DNA of 32,476 bases from Clostridia bacterium (GTDB lineage Bacteria > Bacillota > Clostridia > Oscillospirales > CAG-272): positions 1 through 32,476 of the forward strand of contig JAFQKA010000044.1 in the NCBI GenBank assembly GCA_017397175.1. Reading direction: 5' to 3'. The notes beneath the pieces were generated by a model. It had not been told where the DNA came from and did no database searches. It saw only the letters and a program-made list of their open reading frames with translations. The position numbers and the translations under genes were made by a program. Below, in pieces: positions 1-8,867 of this stretch; positions within the stretch are counted from its first letter, which is position 1; each line of letters begins with the position of its first letter.

Positions 1-2477
1 AGATGGCAATCGAGCTGTTCAAGCCATTCGTCATCAAGAGATTGGTCGAGATGCAAAAGGCGACCAACGTCCGTGACGCACAGAAGAAGATCGATAAGGC
101 ATATGAGAATCCTTGCGTCTGGGACGCACTGGAGAACGTTATCAAGGAGCACCCCGTTCTTTTGAACCGTGCGCCGACCCTTCACCGTCTGTCAATTCAG
201 GCTTTCGAACCGGTGCTTGTTGACGGTAGAGCTATTAAGCTCCATCCCCTTGTATGTACAGCCTTCAACGCCGACTTCGACGGTGACCAGATGCCTGTAC
301 ACGTACCCCTGTCAGCTGAGGCGCAGGCTGAGGCTCGTTTCCTCATGCTTTCCGCCAATAATCTGCTCAAGCCTTGTGACGGCCGTGCTGTAACCGTTCC
401 TTCTCAGGACATGGTCCTCGGCTCTTACTACCTCACAATGGAAAAGGACGGCGAGCCCGGCGAGGGACGCTTCTTCCGTAACTTTGACGAGGCTATGATG
501 GCTTATTCTAACGGACAGCTGGGTATTCACGCAAAGATCAAGGTGAGAGTTGAGAGGGAAGTGAACGGAGTTATGTACTCCCGTATCATCGACGCAACTC
601 TCGGACGCCTTATCTTCAATAACTCCCTGCCTCAGGACCTTGGCTTCGTTGAAAGAAACGAGGACAATATCCTTGATCTTGAGATCGCATTCGTAACAGG
701 TAAGAAGCAGCTTGGTCAGATCATCGACAGATGTATCAAGTACCACTGTTTCCCCGTAACCGCCGCGGTTCTTGACCATATCAAGGAAATGGGTTATAAG
801 TATTCTACCCGCGCCGCTTTCTCCATCTCGGTTTACGACATGGTTGTACCGCCCGAAAAGAAAGAAATTCTGGCAGAGGCAGAAAAGCAGGTTGAGGAGA
901 TCTCCGAGCACTATATGATGGGTGAGCTTTCCGAGGAGGAACGCTACAAGGCAGTAGTCGCTATCTGGGACAAGACCACAAACGACGTAACCGGTAAGCT
1001 CCAGACAGCACTCGGCCGCTATAATCCTATTAAGATCATGTCCGATTCCGGTGCCCGTGGTTCAATGGCTCAGATGAGACAGCTTGCAGGTATGCGTGGT
1101 CTGATGTTCTCCGCAACAGGTAAGACCATGGAGATCCCGATCAAGTCCAACTTCCGTGAAGGCATGAAGATCTTCGAGTACTTTATGGGTGCTAAGTCCT
1201 CCCGTAAGTCCCTTTCGGATACGGCTCTCCGTACCGCAGACTCGGGTTACCTTACCCGCCGTCTGGTTGACGTAGCGCAGGACGTTATCGTAAGAGAGGA
1301 CAAGTGCGACACTACCAAGGGTGCTTGGGTAAGCGCGATCCTCAACGACGAGGGCAACGTGATCGAGCCTCTCAAGGACAGACTTGTGGGCAGATATACA
1401 ATGGGTCCCGTTGTAGCTCCCGGCGGTGAGGTTATCGTTGATGACGACGTAATGCTCGATGAGGAAACAGTTGATAAGATCATTGCTCTCGGTATTGATA
1501 AGGTTTGTATCCGTACACTTATCCAGTGCCATGCTAAGCTTGGCGTCTGCGCACATTGCTACGGTGCTGACCTTGCATCGGGTAAGCTTGTTTCCGTTGG
1601 TGAGTCCGTTGGTATCATCGCGGCACAGTCTATCGGTGAGCCCGGTACACAGCTGACCATGAGAACCTTCCACTCCGGCGGTATCGCAGGTTCGGATATT
1701 ACTCAGGGTCTTCCCCGTGTAGAAGAGCTCTTTGAGGCAAGACCTCCCAAGAAGACGGCTATTATGGCAGAGCAGGCAGGTACTGTTCACCTGAGACTCA
1801 ACGAAGCAACTCATACCACCGAGATCATCATTCACACCGACGACGGCGAAACTGCAAAGTATCCCATTCCTTACGGCTGGGCTATCACCGTTGCCGAGGG
1901 TGACAGAGTTGAGCTTGGACACGCTCTTACAAAGGGTTCTAAGAACCCTGCGGATATCAAGCGTATCCAGGGACTTGACGCAGTTTACGACTACGTTGTA
2001 TGCGAAACTCAGAGCGTATACCGCTCTCAGTCGGTTGATATCAACGATAAGCACGTGGAGATCATCGCGCGTCAGATGACACGTAAGATCCGTGTTGACG
2101 AGCCCGGTGACACAGACCTTCTGACAGGATCTCTAATCGACATTCGTGAGTTCGAAGAAGCGAATAATCTCGTTACCGAAAGAGCGGTGGCAGAGGGTAA
2201 GACTCTCGCACTTGCAACAGGTACACGCGAGCTTTTGGGTATCACAAAGGCGGCTCTCCAGACCGAATCCTTCCTGTCCGCGGCATCCTTCCAGGAGACC
2301 ACAAAGGTTCTGACCGATGCGGCTATCAGAGGTAAGGTTGATAACCTTGTAGGTATCAAGGAGAACGTAATTATCGGTAAGCTTATTCCTGCCGGAACGG
2401 GTATGGAAAAGTACCGCAGCATTGAGGTTGACCGCGCAGAAGAAGATTCTGCATACGCAGTTGATTCTGCAGAATAA
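1..2477 (+). CDS. rpoC: DNA-directed RNA polymerase beta' subunit, 3' part
   Basis: This is the C-terminal two thirds of the RNA polymerase beta' subunit; the 5' end lies outside the window, and the ATG at 3 is an internal methionine codon, not the start. The catalytic magnesium loop NADFDGDQM is at 267-293. The second zinc site is visible as the Cys in KCDTTKG (about 1306) plus C-x6-C-x2-C in [11 protein letters not shown] (about 1527-1559). The trigger loop MRTFHSGG (about 1660) follows [11 protein letters not shown]. One oddity is a proline right after the DFDGDQM motif (codon 294-296), where most bacteria have alanine (MAVH). The gene ends with an acidic tail ([12 protein letters not shown]) and is followed directly by a terminator and unrelated genes, so rpsL/rpsG do not follow rpoC here. 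Identity is certain; only the missing N-terminus limits the annotation. Confidence 0.98.
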   Translation, partial: MAIELFKPFVIKRLVEMQKATNVRDAQKKIDKAYENPCVWDALENVIKEHPVLLNRAPTLHRLSIQAFEPVLVDGRAIKLHPLVCTAFNADFDGDQMPVHVPLSAEAQAEARFLMLSANNLLKPCDGRAVTVPSQDMVLGSYYLTMEKDGEPGEGRFFRNFDEAMMAYSNGQLGIHAKIKVRVEREVNGVMYSRIIDATLGRLIFNNSLPQDLGFVERNEDNILDLEIAFVTGKKQLGQIIDRCIKYHCFPVTAAVLDHIKEMGYKYSTRAAFSISVYDMVVPPEKKEILAEAEKQVEEISEHYMMGELSEEERYKAVVAIWDKTTNDVTGKLQTALGRYNPIKIMSDSGARGSMAQMRQLAGMRGLMFSATGKTMEIPIKSNFREGMKIFEYFMGAKSSRKSLSDTALRTADSGYLTRRLVDVAQDVIVREDKCDTTKGAWVSAILNDEGNVIEPLKDRLVGRYTMGPVVAPGGEVIVDDDVMLDEETVDKIIALGIDKVCIRTLIQCHAKLGVCAHCYGADLASGKLVSVGESVGIIAAQSIGEPGTQLTMRTFHSGGIAGSDITQGLPRVEELFEARPPKKTAIMAEQAGTVHLRLNEATHTTEIIIHTDDGETAKYPIPYGWAITVAEGDRVELGHALTKGSKNPADIKRIQGLDAVYDYVVCETQSVYRSQSVDINDKHVEIIARQMTRKIRVDEPGDTDLLTGSLIDIREFEEANNLVTERAVAEGKTLALATGTRELLGITKAALQTESFLSAASFQETTKVLTDAAIRGKVDNLVGIKENVIIGKLIPAGTGMEKYRSIEVDRAEEDSAYAVDSAE

Positions 2478-2483
2478 AAAATC

Positions 2484-2513
2484 AAAACGAAGCGCTTCGG
2501 CGCTTCGTTTTTT
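2484..2513 (+). terminator. Rho-independent terminator of rpoC
   Basis: Stem CGAAGCG / CGCTTCG (2488-2494 with 2501-2507), loop CTTCGG, flanked by AAAA on the left and followed by TTTTTT. It starts seven bases after the rpoC stop and should end the rpoBC transcript. Confidence 0.88.
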
Positions 2514-2574
2514 GTATATGACAAAAAAAGTGAGGAAAAAAGATAAAAAAAGGGGATCAATTTACATTTTTTTC

Positions 2575-2603
2575 TTGACAAATAAATGTATAAGAGTTAT
2601 AAT
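2575..2603 (+). promoter_or_regulatory. Sigma-A type promoter for the LRR protein gene
   Basis: TTGACA at 2575-2580, a 17-base spacer and TATAAT at 2598-2603: a full consensus match. Transcription should begin near 2610, leaving a leader of about 55 nt before the ATG at 2666. No regulatory repeat is apparent around it. Confidence 0.85.
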
Positions 2604-2665
2604 ATACAATGAATAGGTTTCAAAGAGAAACCAAAACAAAATTTATCTCAAAAGGAGAAAAGACA

Positions 2666-5600
2666 ATGAGAACAACAAGAAAAATCTTTCTTGCCCTTGT
2701 TCTGACACTTGCAGTGGCGGCTGTCATGTCCGTTTGCGCTTTTGCGGCGTATAATCTGGATCTTGATCTGCCCGCAGGCGCAGTAAAGGGTGATGCAAAG
2801 TGGGTCGATTCCGGATATTCGGATATCGACGCAGACGGCAGCGGCTGGATCATGATCGGCGGAGCTGTCGATTACTCCGGTACGACAGAGTCTTACCCGA
2901 CGATCGCAAAGGCAGATGTCGGACGTTTCTATTGGAACAAAGCAACCGATAAAGGTGTTTATGTAGTCACGTCCAGCAATATGTCGGCTAACTGGGAGGA
3001 CTGGAATCCTGTCAGCGCAGCTAACCCCACAGCGGCAGACCAGAAGAAGATGTATGCTTTTGCGTCTGCGTTCGTTGACGAAATGTTCGGATACTATGGC
3101 TCAGGTGCATATCAGAAGGCACTTGACGGTGATGTTGCTGCTGACAAGGAAGCCAGCGTTTACGTTAACGGCTCTAAGGTTTCCAGCTACACCGTATACA
3201 ACAGATATGTCAACACATATAAGAAGGCATCCGCACAGTGGACAAACTTCGCTGTAACCAAGGCTTCCTACGACAGCTTCGTTGCAAAGAGAGCAGAGCT
3301 TGAGGCTGCAAGCACGACAGGCGAGGCTCTTGAGGACGCACTCGTTGAATTCGTATATGCAAACTTTGCAGGCTACAAGATGGCCCGCAACGTAAAGGAA
3401 AACGGCTCTTTCGTAATGCTCACATGGGTATGGAAACAGCTCGCCGACAACGGCTACGTTTTCGATACACTCGAATTCCGTACAAAGCAAGCTGAACCTT
3501 ACTTCTCTACTTTCGGTCTGGCACTGAAGGCAGCAGAGGTTAAGACGATACTCTTTGACTCAAAGATCAATGCTATTGCTATCGACAACGTAGACCGTGG
3601 TATGTTCTACGGCATTGCTGAACTCAAGACCTTTGATCACGTAACATTTGCTGATGACGGAACACACGAGGCAGTTACCGCAAATGTGGTTGATCTCCGC
3701 GGCTTCATTGAGAACACTAAGTCTTACGGCGCAGGCCCCTACTACTTCTCCGATCTCTTCGTAAGCTCTACCGGAATTGAAGAGGTTATCTGGTTTGATA
3801 CTATGATCAACACCGGGGCTGAAAAGGCAGGTCTGATCGACCTTGAAGATTTCCGTTACTGCTCGGGTCTTAAGAAGATCACTCTCAGCGCTCCTCTTAC
3901 AGGCATCGGCTCCAATGCATTTGGCAGCTGTACGGCGCTTACCACTATTGATCTCAAGGGCGGAGTTGCTGAGGGCGCAACTGTTAATGCAGCTGCATTT
4001 ACAAGCGCAACACAGGAGATCAAGGTTTACGTTTACTCCGCTGCAGACGAATCAAAGGCTAAGGCTATCTTTGCCGGCTTTACCAACATCACAGTTGAAA
4101 ACAAGTCTGCTACCGAGGCTGCTATCACAGCAGACGGTTTCTCCATTCGTCTTGATGACTCTACATCTCTTTACAAGGGTCCCGCTCTTCGTGCGGAGTT
4201 CACACTGGTAAAGGCGAAGGTAGACGAAGTTAAGAGCGCAGAGGGTTATGACCTTGCCGACTACGGTATGGTAGTATTCTCCGAGAATACTTACAACGCA
4301 TACGGATCTGTTGACGCTATCATCGCAGCTATTCAGGGCGGCCTTGACGAAACAGCACAGAAGAAGATCAAGGTAGTTTCTGCCGCAAGCGGTCCTTACG
4401 TTTCCGTTAACGCTAATGGCGACAAGACCTTTGCTGCTGCTATCACAGGTATCGGCGCGGCTAACTATGATTCCGCTGTTTACACATATGCTTATGCTGC
4501 ATGGTCTAACGGCACAGATACAAAGTATACTTACACAACCTATGTATCCTCCAGAGTAGAGAACAAGTCTGCTCACTCCCTCTACGATGCAACCGTATTC
4601 GCATATGCAAACGGTATCGTTAACTCCCAGACCTTCAATATGTCCACTGGCGTTGAGCTTTGGGATATCCTCCAGAAGGGTGCGTTTTCTGTAACAGAGG
4701 CAGAAACAAAGAGCTACAACACAACCCTGCTCGCACTTACACAGGGCTATGAGTACGATGCAGAGGGCAAGTTCACATATCTTGACCTGCCGCTGCGTGC
4801 TTGGAATATGTATAAGAATTCTTCCGGAAAGGTTGTTTGGAACTCTCGCGGTGTTACCGTTGAAGAAACTGCAACAACAGGTATTCTTTGGTCTATCCTT
4901 GAGAACGGTAACGATTACGTTGTAGTTTACCGCGCAGATCCTACGTTCGACGGAAATGCTACACTTCCCAAGCTCTCTGATAGCTACGGTGCAAGTGCTC
5001 CTTATTCATCCAAGTACTTCAACGTTACAGCCGCAAGCCAGGTAACCGAGGATCCTACGGCCAACGGTCTGCTCAAGACAGCAACTATCTATTCTCCTAT
5101 CCTTACGGATGCAAATTCCAACAATATCAAGGCGATCGTTATTGATTACGGTGTAGACGTGCTCGGCGAGCAGAGCCTTTGCACAGCTTCCGTAACAACA
5201 ATCGTATATCCCGAGGGATTGACTGCAGGAAATTACCTCCTTGCAGGCTGTACAAACCTCAAGGACCTTGTATACGTAACAGCTGATAAGTCATATCTTG
5301 CGGACTATAACGTAGAATCTCTCGTAGACCTTACAGGTTTCTCGCAGGTAAGTGATTACGGTGTTGCTATGAACGCAGCAGCGGTTGAGAATATTCTTCT
5401 TCCCGAAACGATCAAGAACGGTCAGCAGTATGGTTTCGGCGGCGCAAAGGCTCTTACAAGAGTATGGACAGTAGGCTTTGATATGCCCGAGGCGGGTGTG
5501 ATGGATCTGTCCCAGACAGGAATCAAGACGATCTGCAAGGGCTACTTCAATAACCTTGACAATATCGACGATGTTTATATGCCCGAGAGCTTCACCGCTG

Positions 5601-5896
5601 TCAGCGCATATTCTATGGCAACAAAGAACCAGACAACAGATACCGCAAGATGGAACGTATTCGGCAACAACTCTTCCGAGACAAAGCTGAACATTCACGT
5701 TGAAAACTGGAAGGCTCTTAACTGCATCGCTAACACCTTCTATGAGGCTCGTCAGGACCCCGCGTATAACAACGGTAAGGAAAACAGTGGCATCGAGCAC
5801 TATGTTGACTACCTTAAGCTCACATACGAGGGTGTTACAAAGACAGTTCTCGAGTGGCGCGCAGATTTCCCCGCTGATCCTGATGCGGCACAGTAA
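2666..5896 (+). CDS. Secreted BspA-type leucine-rich-repeat surface protein
   Basis: This encodes a 1076-aa exported protein. The start at 2666 is chosen because AAGGAG lies at 2652-2657 and a typical signal peptide follows (MRTTRK, a hydrophobic stretch, then CAFAA; cleavage near residue 28). Irregular LRR_5/BspA-like repeats are visible at about residues 396-434 (FRYCSGLKKITL, IGSNAFGSCTALTTIDL), 841-872 (VTTIVYPEGL, LLAGCTNLKDLVYV) and 901-985 (VENILLPETI, FNNLDNIDDVYMPESF). The intervening regions are rich in Asp, Ala, Thr and Tyr, and I recognise no domain there. No LPXTG motif, SLH domain, dockerin or C-terminal membrane anchor is seen, so it is either released or held by an unidentified mechanism. 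Such proteins often serve as adhesins or host-interaction proteins; that role is inferred here. A 36-aa peptide gene follows 20 bases later without a terminator between, so the two are probably cotranscribed. Confidence 0.85.
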   Translation: MRTTRKIFLALVLTLAVAAVMSVCAFAAYNLDLDLPAGAVKGDAKWVDSGYSDIDADGSGWIMIGGAVDYSGTTESYPTIAKADVGRFYWNKATDKGVYVVTSSNMSANWEDWNPVSAANPTAADQKKMYAFASAFVDEMFGYYGSGAYQKALDGDVAADKEASVYVNGSKVSSYTVYNRYVNTYKKASAQWTNFAVTKASYDSFVAKRAELEAASTTGEALEDALVEFVYANFAGYKMARNVKENGSFVMLTWVWKQLADNGYVFDTLEFRTKQAEPYFSTFGLALKAAEVKTILFDSKINAIAIDNVDRGMFYGIAELKTFDHVTFADDGTHEAVTANVVDLRGFIENTKSYGAGPYYFSDLFVSSTGIEEVIWFDTMINTGAEKAGLIDLEDFRYCSGLKKITLSAPLTGIGSNAFGSCTALTTIDLKGGVAEGATVNAAAFTSATQEIKVYVYSAADESKAKAIFAGFTNITVENKSATEAAITADGFSIRLDDSTSLYKGPALRAEFTLVKAKVDEVKSAEGYDLADYGMVVFSENTYNAYGSVDAIIAAIQGGLDETAQKKIKVVSAASGPYVSVNANGDKTFAAAITGIGAANYDSAVYTYAYAAWSNGTDTKYTYTTYVSSRVENKSAHSLYDATVFAYANGIVNSQTFNMSTGVELWDILQKGAFSVTEAETKSYNTTLLALTQGYEYDAEGKFTYLDLPLRAWNMYKNSSGKVVWNSRGVTVEETATTGILWSILENGNDYVVVYRADPTFDGNATLPKLSDSYGASAPYSSKYFNVTAASQVTEDPTANGLLKTATIYSPILTDANSNNIKAIVIDYGVDVLGEQSLCTASVTTIVYPEGLTAGNYLLAGCTNLKDLVYVTADKSYLADYNVESLVDLTGFSQVSDYGVAMNAAAVENILLPETIKNGQQYGFGGAKALTRVWTVGFDMPEAGVMDLSQTGIKTICKGYFNNLDNIDDVYMPESFTAVSAYSMATKNQTTDTARWNVFGNNSSETKLNIHVENWKALNCIANTFYEARQDPAYNNGKENSGIEHYVDYLKLTYEGVTKTVLEWRADFPADPDAAQ

Positions 5897-5916
5897 TTAA
5901 AAGGAGGTAAATAACA

Positions 5917-6027
5917 GTGAAAAATTATATAGCTCCTGAAATCGAAGTAATCAAGGCAGATGCACCCCAAGTGCTGACAATATCCATCGGTGACGTTGAC
6001 GTCAACGTTGGTGACGGATTCTTCTGA
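5917..6027 (+). CDS. Small peptide of 36 aa, unknown family
   Basis: A short open frame starting with GTG at 5917, eight bases after a perfect AAGGAGGT (5901-5908), and ending with TGA at 6025-6027, just before the operon terminator. The product begins MKNYIAPEIEVIKADAPQ and ends in a glycine/aspartate/valine-rich tail (ISIGDVDVNVGDGFF). It has no signal peptide, no membrane segment and no cysteine. The layout (conserved-looking amphipathic head, low-complexity tail) resembles short 'KxYxAPEIEV' peptides that I recall from other Clostridia, some of which are treated as candidate ribosomal-peptide precursors; no maturation enzyme, protease or exporter is adjacent, so I do not assign that role. 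It probably shares the transcript of the upstream LRR protein. Translation is well supported by the ribosome binding site and position; function is unknown. Confidence 0.72.
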   Translation: MKNYIAPEIEVIKADAPQVLTISIGDVDVNVGDGFF

Positions 6028-6041
6028 TAACAACTAACAAT

Positions 6042-6069
6042 AAACCCCCGCTCATCGAGCGGGGGTTTT
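6042..6069 (+). terminator. Terminator of the LRR protein/peptide operon
   Basis: A perfect 12-bp stem AAACCCCCGCTC / GAGCGGGGGTTT with a three-base loop (ATC) and a T run, starting 15 bases after the peptide stop codon. Confidence 0.92.
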
Positions 6070-6073
6070 ACTA

Positions 6074-6110
6074 TAACAAAAAACGACGGCATCGCCGTCG
6101 TTTTTTGTTA
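6074..6110 (-). terminator. Bidirectional terminator, mainly for the minus-strand sugar-acid operon
   Basis: A perfect 17-bp inverted repeat (6074-6090 with 6094-6110; core ACGACGGC / GCCGTCGT) with an ATC loop and A6/T6 flanks. It lies 26 bases past the stop of the minus-strand dehydrogenase and has U runs in both directions, so it can also back up the plus-strand terminator just before it. Confidence 0.9.
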
Positions 6111-6136
6111 TATCTTGCTTCAAAAGTACAAGCTGA

Positions 6137-6916
6137 TCAGTCTTTTGGAATAATGGGATAAAGCTGAATATTGTTTCCGCCGTCGACGATAAGCTCAGCG
6201 CCTGTTGTATTGCGCGCAAGAGCTGCGAAATACCAAACGGCATCGGCTATATCCTTGCCGACTGCAACGTCACCGATAGGTGTGTAACGGGAAGGAACGT
6301 CGCGGTAGAAATCGGGGTTCTTTTCCCAGCGGTCGGTTTTTATCATACCGGGAAGAACCGCATTAACGCGAATATTGTACTTGCCCAGATCAAGGGCAAG
6401 AGCACGCATCATGCCAAGCTGACCGCCCTTGGAAGCTATGTAAGCTACGCGGTCGGGAATCGCGCGGTACGCAGTATTGGAGTTGACGAAAACGATGTTT
6501 CCGCCGCCGTTTTCCATCATACGCTTTGCCGCTTCCTGGGAGATGACGAAATTCCATACAATGTTTGTGTTGAGAACGCGCATAAAGTCGGAAATGGGAT
6601 TCTCAAAAACCTTCATGTTAAGACCCTGATCTGCGGCGTTGAGCACAAGCGTGTCAACAAGGAAATTCTTACTGTCAAGGAATTCAAAAAGCTTCAGAAC
6701 GGAAGCCTCGTCCACGTTTCCTGCGTCATCTATGGAATTGATGGCATAACCTGTAATATCAGCCTCGGGGAATTTTGCCTTGTAGCCTTCAAGTGCCTCG
6801 GAAACGCTGGATTCCTTTCTGCCTGTGAAGATCACGCGGTAGCCTTCGGACAAAAATCTTTCAACAATGTCAACGCCCGTGTTTATGCAAGCGCCTGTAA
6901 TAAGTGCGGTTTTCAT
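6137..6916 (-). CDS. Short-chain dehydrogenase/reductase (SDR), likely sugar dehydrogenase
   Basis: This is a classical SDR of 259 aa, an NAD(P)-dependent oxidoreductase of the cytoplasm. The start at 6916 is preferred because GAGGTGAT lies just upstream; a GTG at 6925 is the alternative. Seen motifs: the nucleotide-binding TGACINTG near residues 8-14, NAAD at 93-96 (NNAG equivalent), the catalytic serine S146 in FVNSNT and the Y159-x3-K163 pair in AYIASK, followed by the usual RVNAVLPGMI segment. The length is normal for the family. It is the last gene of a minus-strand operon with a sugar-acid dehydratase (10 bases upstream) and a metallo-beta-lactamase-fold hydrolase. That setting suggests oxidation of an aldose or a deoxy-sugar acid, but the substrate cannot be read from sequence. 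Confidence 0.88.
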   Translation of the reverse strand: MKTALITGACINTGVDIVERFLSEGYRVIFTGRKESSVSEALEGYKAKFPEADITGYAINSIDDAGNVDEASVLKLFEFLDSKNFLVDTLVLNAADQGLNMKVFENPISDFMRVLNTNIVWNFVISQEAAKRMMENGGGNIVFVNSNTAYRAIPDRVAYIASKGGQLGMMRALALDLGKYNIRVNAVLPGMIKTDRWEKNPDFYRDVPSRYTPIGDVAVGKDIADAVWYFAALARNTTGAELIVDGGNNIQLYPIIPKD

Positions 6917-6926
6917 TTTTATCACC

Positions 6927-8087
6927 TCAGAAATAGAATTTTGATTCGGGCGGGCGGATATCTGTCAGCGCACCCGTATAGTGGCGGAGAGTATGAGGAC
7001 GGTAAGGATGAGCCAGGCAAGCTTCCTCGTTGATCTCGATTCCGAGACCGGGCTTGTCGGGAATGGTTATGTATCCGTCCTTGTATTCAAGATTTTCGTT
7101 TGTTACGTCAAGACGGTAATCCACGTCGCTGTACATGATCTCAAGGATCGAGAAGTTGGGACAGAGTGCGGCAAGCTGAAGAGTTGCGGCGTTTGCAACA
7201 GGACCCGAGGGGTTGTGCGGAGCAAATCCGATGTATCTGCTCTCGGCGGTCGCGGCGATCTTGCGCAATTCGGAAATACCGCCTGCGTGCGAGATGTCGG
7301 GCTGAATGTAATCGGCCGCACCGAGATCAAACATTCTGTTGTAGTCCCAACGGGTGTAAAGTCTTTCGCCGGCGGAGATAGCTACGGGGGACTTGTCACG
7401 AACAGCCTTGAGAGCGTCCAGATTGTCGGGGGGAACAGGCTCCTCAAAGAACATGGGCTTGAACTGCTCAAGCTCCTTTGCGATCCTGATGCCCGTGGGA
7501 ATGTTGAAACGTCCGTGACCCTCGATGAGCAGATCCACCTGGTCGCCTACTGCTTCGCGGACAGCCGCAACACAGCGGAGAGCCTTGTTCAGCTCCGCGT
7601 TGGAGATCTCAAGATAATTCTTTCCAAAGGGATCCCACTTCATGGCTGTAACACCGCGCTGAACGGCGATCTTAGCCTTTTCGCCAAACTCCTCGGGTTC
7701 CTTTGCGCCTGCAAACCAGCCGTTAACGTAAATTCTGACCTTTTCATTTACCTTTCCGCCAAGGAGACGGTAAACGGGGACACCGAGGCTCTTGCCTAAA
7801 ATGTCCCAAAGAGCTGTTTCAACTGCGGAAAGCGCGCTCATAAGCACCGCACCGCCGCGCCAGTAAGCGTCGCGGTAGATGGCGTGCCAATGCTTTTCAA
7901 TGTCGCGGGGATCCTGACCTACAAGATATTCCTTGATGTGCTCAACTGCGCCGAGAAGCGCCTTTTCCTTGTACTCAAGCGTTGCCTCGCCTACGCCGTC
8001 GATACCCTCGTCGGTATAGACCTTAACGAAGACCCAGTTGGTGCGGAAGCAGTCCACAACAAATGTTTTTACGTCTGTAACCTTCAT
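6927..8087 (-). CDS. Enolase-superfamily sugar-acid dehydratase (galactonate dehydratase-like)
   Basis: A 386-aa member of the mandelate racemase/muconate lactonizing enzyme family, most like D-galactonate or D-gluconate dehydratases that turn an aldonate into a 2-keto-3-deoxy-aldonate. The N-terminal capping domain (about 1-115) precedes the barrel. Magnesium ligands are read as E189 (in EGHGRF), E215 (FFEEP) and E241 (SAGER); the catalytic histidines would be H191 and H291 (FAPHNP). The first ligand is Glu where E. coli DgoD has Asp in a D-x-H motif, which points to a different subgroup, so I give no gene symbol. The start at 8087 has an AAGGAG site upstream. It lies 11 bases from the upstream hydrolase gene and 10 bases from the dehydrogenase, in one operon. 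Family is secure; substrate is not. Confidence 0.88.
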   Translation of the reverse strand: MKVTDVKTFVVDCFRTNWVFVKVYTDEGIDGVGEATLEYKEKALLGAVEHIKEYLVGQDPRDIEKHWHAIYRDAYWRGGAVLMSALSAVETALWDILGKSLGVPVYRLLGGKVNEKVRIYVNGWFAGAKEPEEFGEKAKIAVQRGVTAMKWDPFGKNYLEISNAELNKALRCVAAVREAVGDQVDLLIEGHGRFNIPTGIRIAKELEQFKPMFFEEPVPPDNLDALKAVRDKSPVAISAGERLYTRWDYNRMFDLGAADYIQPDISHAGGISELRKIAATAESRYIGFAPHNPSGPVANAATLQLAALCPNFSILEIMYSDVDYRLDVTNENLEYKDGYITIPDKPGLGIEINEEACLAHPYRPHTLRHYTGALTDIRPPESKFYF

Positions 8088-8098
8088 TTTTTATCTCC

Positions 8099-8773
8099 TT
8101 ATAATTTTATTTCCTTGTATATTTCGGGGATTACGCGGTTTTCAGCCTTGAAAATATCGCCTTTCAGCTCGTCAAAGAGACCGAAGTGCATGGGGACAGC
8201 CTTCTTGGCACCTGTTTTCTCGGCAAATTTCTGCGCGTCGTATGCGTTCATGTTGTTGCCAATACCGTTTACAGGCAGGAAGATCGCCTCGATGTCCTGC
8301 GGCAGATCTGCGAAAATGTCATCGTTGTAAAGGGTATCTCCCGTAACGTAGTAATTCTTACCTTCGGCGTTTATAACGATGCCCACAGCCATCAGATCGC
8401 TGTGTTCGGCCTTGACTGCGTAGAATTCGATGCCGTCAACGGTAAAACGGGAGTGACGGTTAAGGCAAACGTAATTGTTTGAACCTCCGAATTTTCTGGC
8501 GGTCTGCCATGCGTTGTAGGGCGCGATCAGGGTCAGGGAACTGCCTTCTCCCAGATAGTGCTCCAGTGTTTCGGGATCGGTGTGATCCAGATGATCGTGT
8601 GTAAGCACGATAACGTCGGGCTTAATTTTAAGAAAGCTTTCGTCAACGGGTACTCTCCTGTAATTTTTTGGATTGACCTTTTCAACGCTGTCCGAAAGAT
8701 AAGGGTCTACGATGATTTTTTTGCCTGCGGTTTCAAATAAAAGTCCCGCCTGGCCCAGCCATGTGATCTTCAT
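8099..8773 (-). CDS. UlaG-like metallo-beta-lactamase-fold hydrolase
   Basis: A 224-aa cytoplasmic metal-dependent hydrolase. The metal motif H-x-H-x-D-H is visible in LTHDHLDHTDP, followed by further likely ligands in KAEHSD, VTGDT and PMHFG. The overall pattern (MKITWLGQAG start, IIVDPYLSD, a short 220-aa length) fits the UlaG/YtnP-type branch that includes L-ascorbate-6-phosphate lactonase and uncharacterised hydrolases. Placed first in an operon with a sugar-acid dehydratase and an SDR, a lactonase opening an aldonolactone is plausible, but this is inference. The start at 8773 has AGGAAAGGA upstream. The promoter on this strand is not obvious, so activation by the divergent AraC-type regulator is possible. 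Confidence 0.85.
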   Translation of the reverse strand: MKITWLGQAGLLFETAGKKIIVDPYLSDSVEKVNPKNYRRVPVDESFLKIKPDVIVLTHDHLDHTDPETLEHYLGEGSSLTLIAPYNAWQTARKFGGSNNYVCLNRHSRFTVDGIEFYAVKAEHSDLMAVGIVINAEGKNYYVTGDTLYNDDIFADLPQDIEAIFLPVNGIGNNMNAYDAQKFAEKTGAKKAVPMHFGLFDELKGDIFKAENRVIPEIYKEIKL

Positions 8774-8838
8774 TTTTTTCCTTTCCTGCGTAAGAACGCT
8801 TTTTTAGAAATATTAGTATGCTTTTTTCTTTTGATTTC

Positions 8839-8867
8839 TTGACAATCGTCAAAATCTGTGATAATAT
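8839..8867 (+). promoter_or_regulatory. Candidate promoter of the AraC-family regulator
   Basis: TTGACA at 8839-8844 and TAATAT at 8862-8867 with 17 bases between; GATAAT at 8860-8865 with a 15-base gap is an alternative -10. The -35 element is itself part of the small inverted repeat TTGAC-N4-GTCAA (8839-8852). Confidence 0.6.

Noticed and set aside
1062..2054. A 330-codon open frame on the minus strand inside rpoC
   Set aside because: It is fully antisense to conserved RpoC motifs, has no ribosome binding site and no recognisable domain; the strong codon bias of rpoC explains the lack of stops.
5917..6027. Confident assignment of the 36-aa peptide as a RiPP precursor
   Set aside because: No cysteine or Ser/Thr-rich core, and no maturase, protease or exporter gene next to it.
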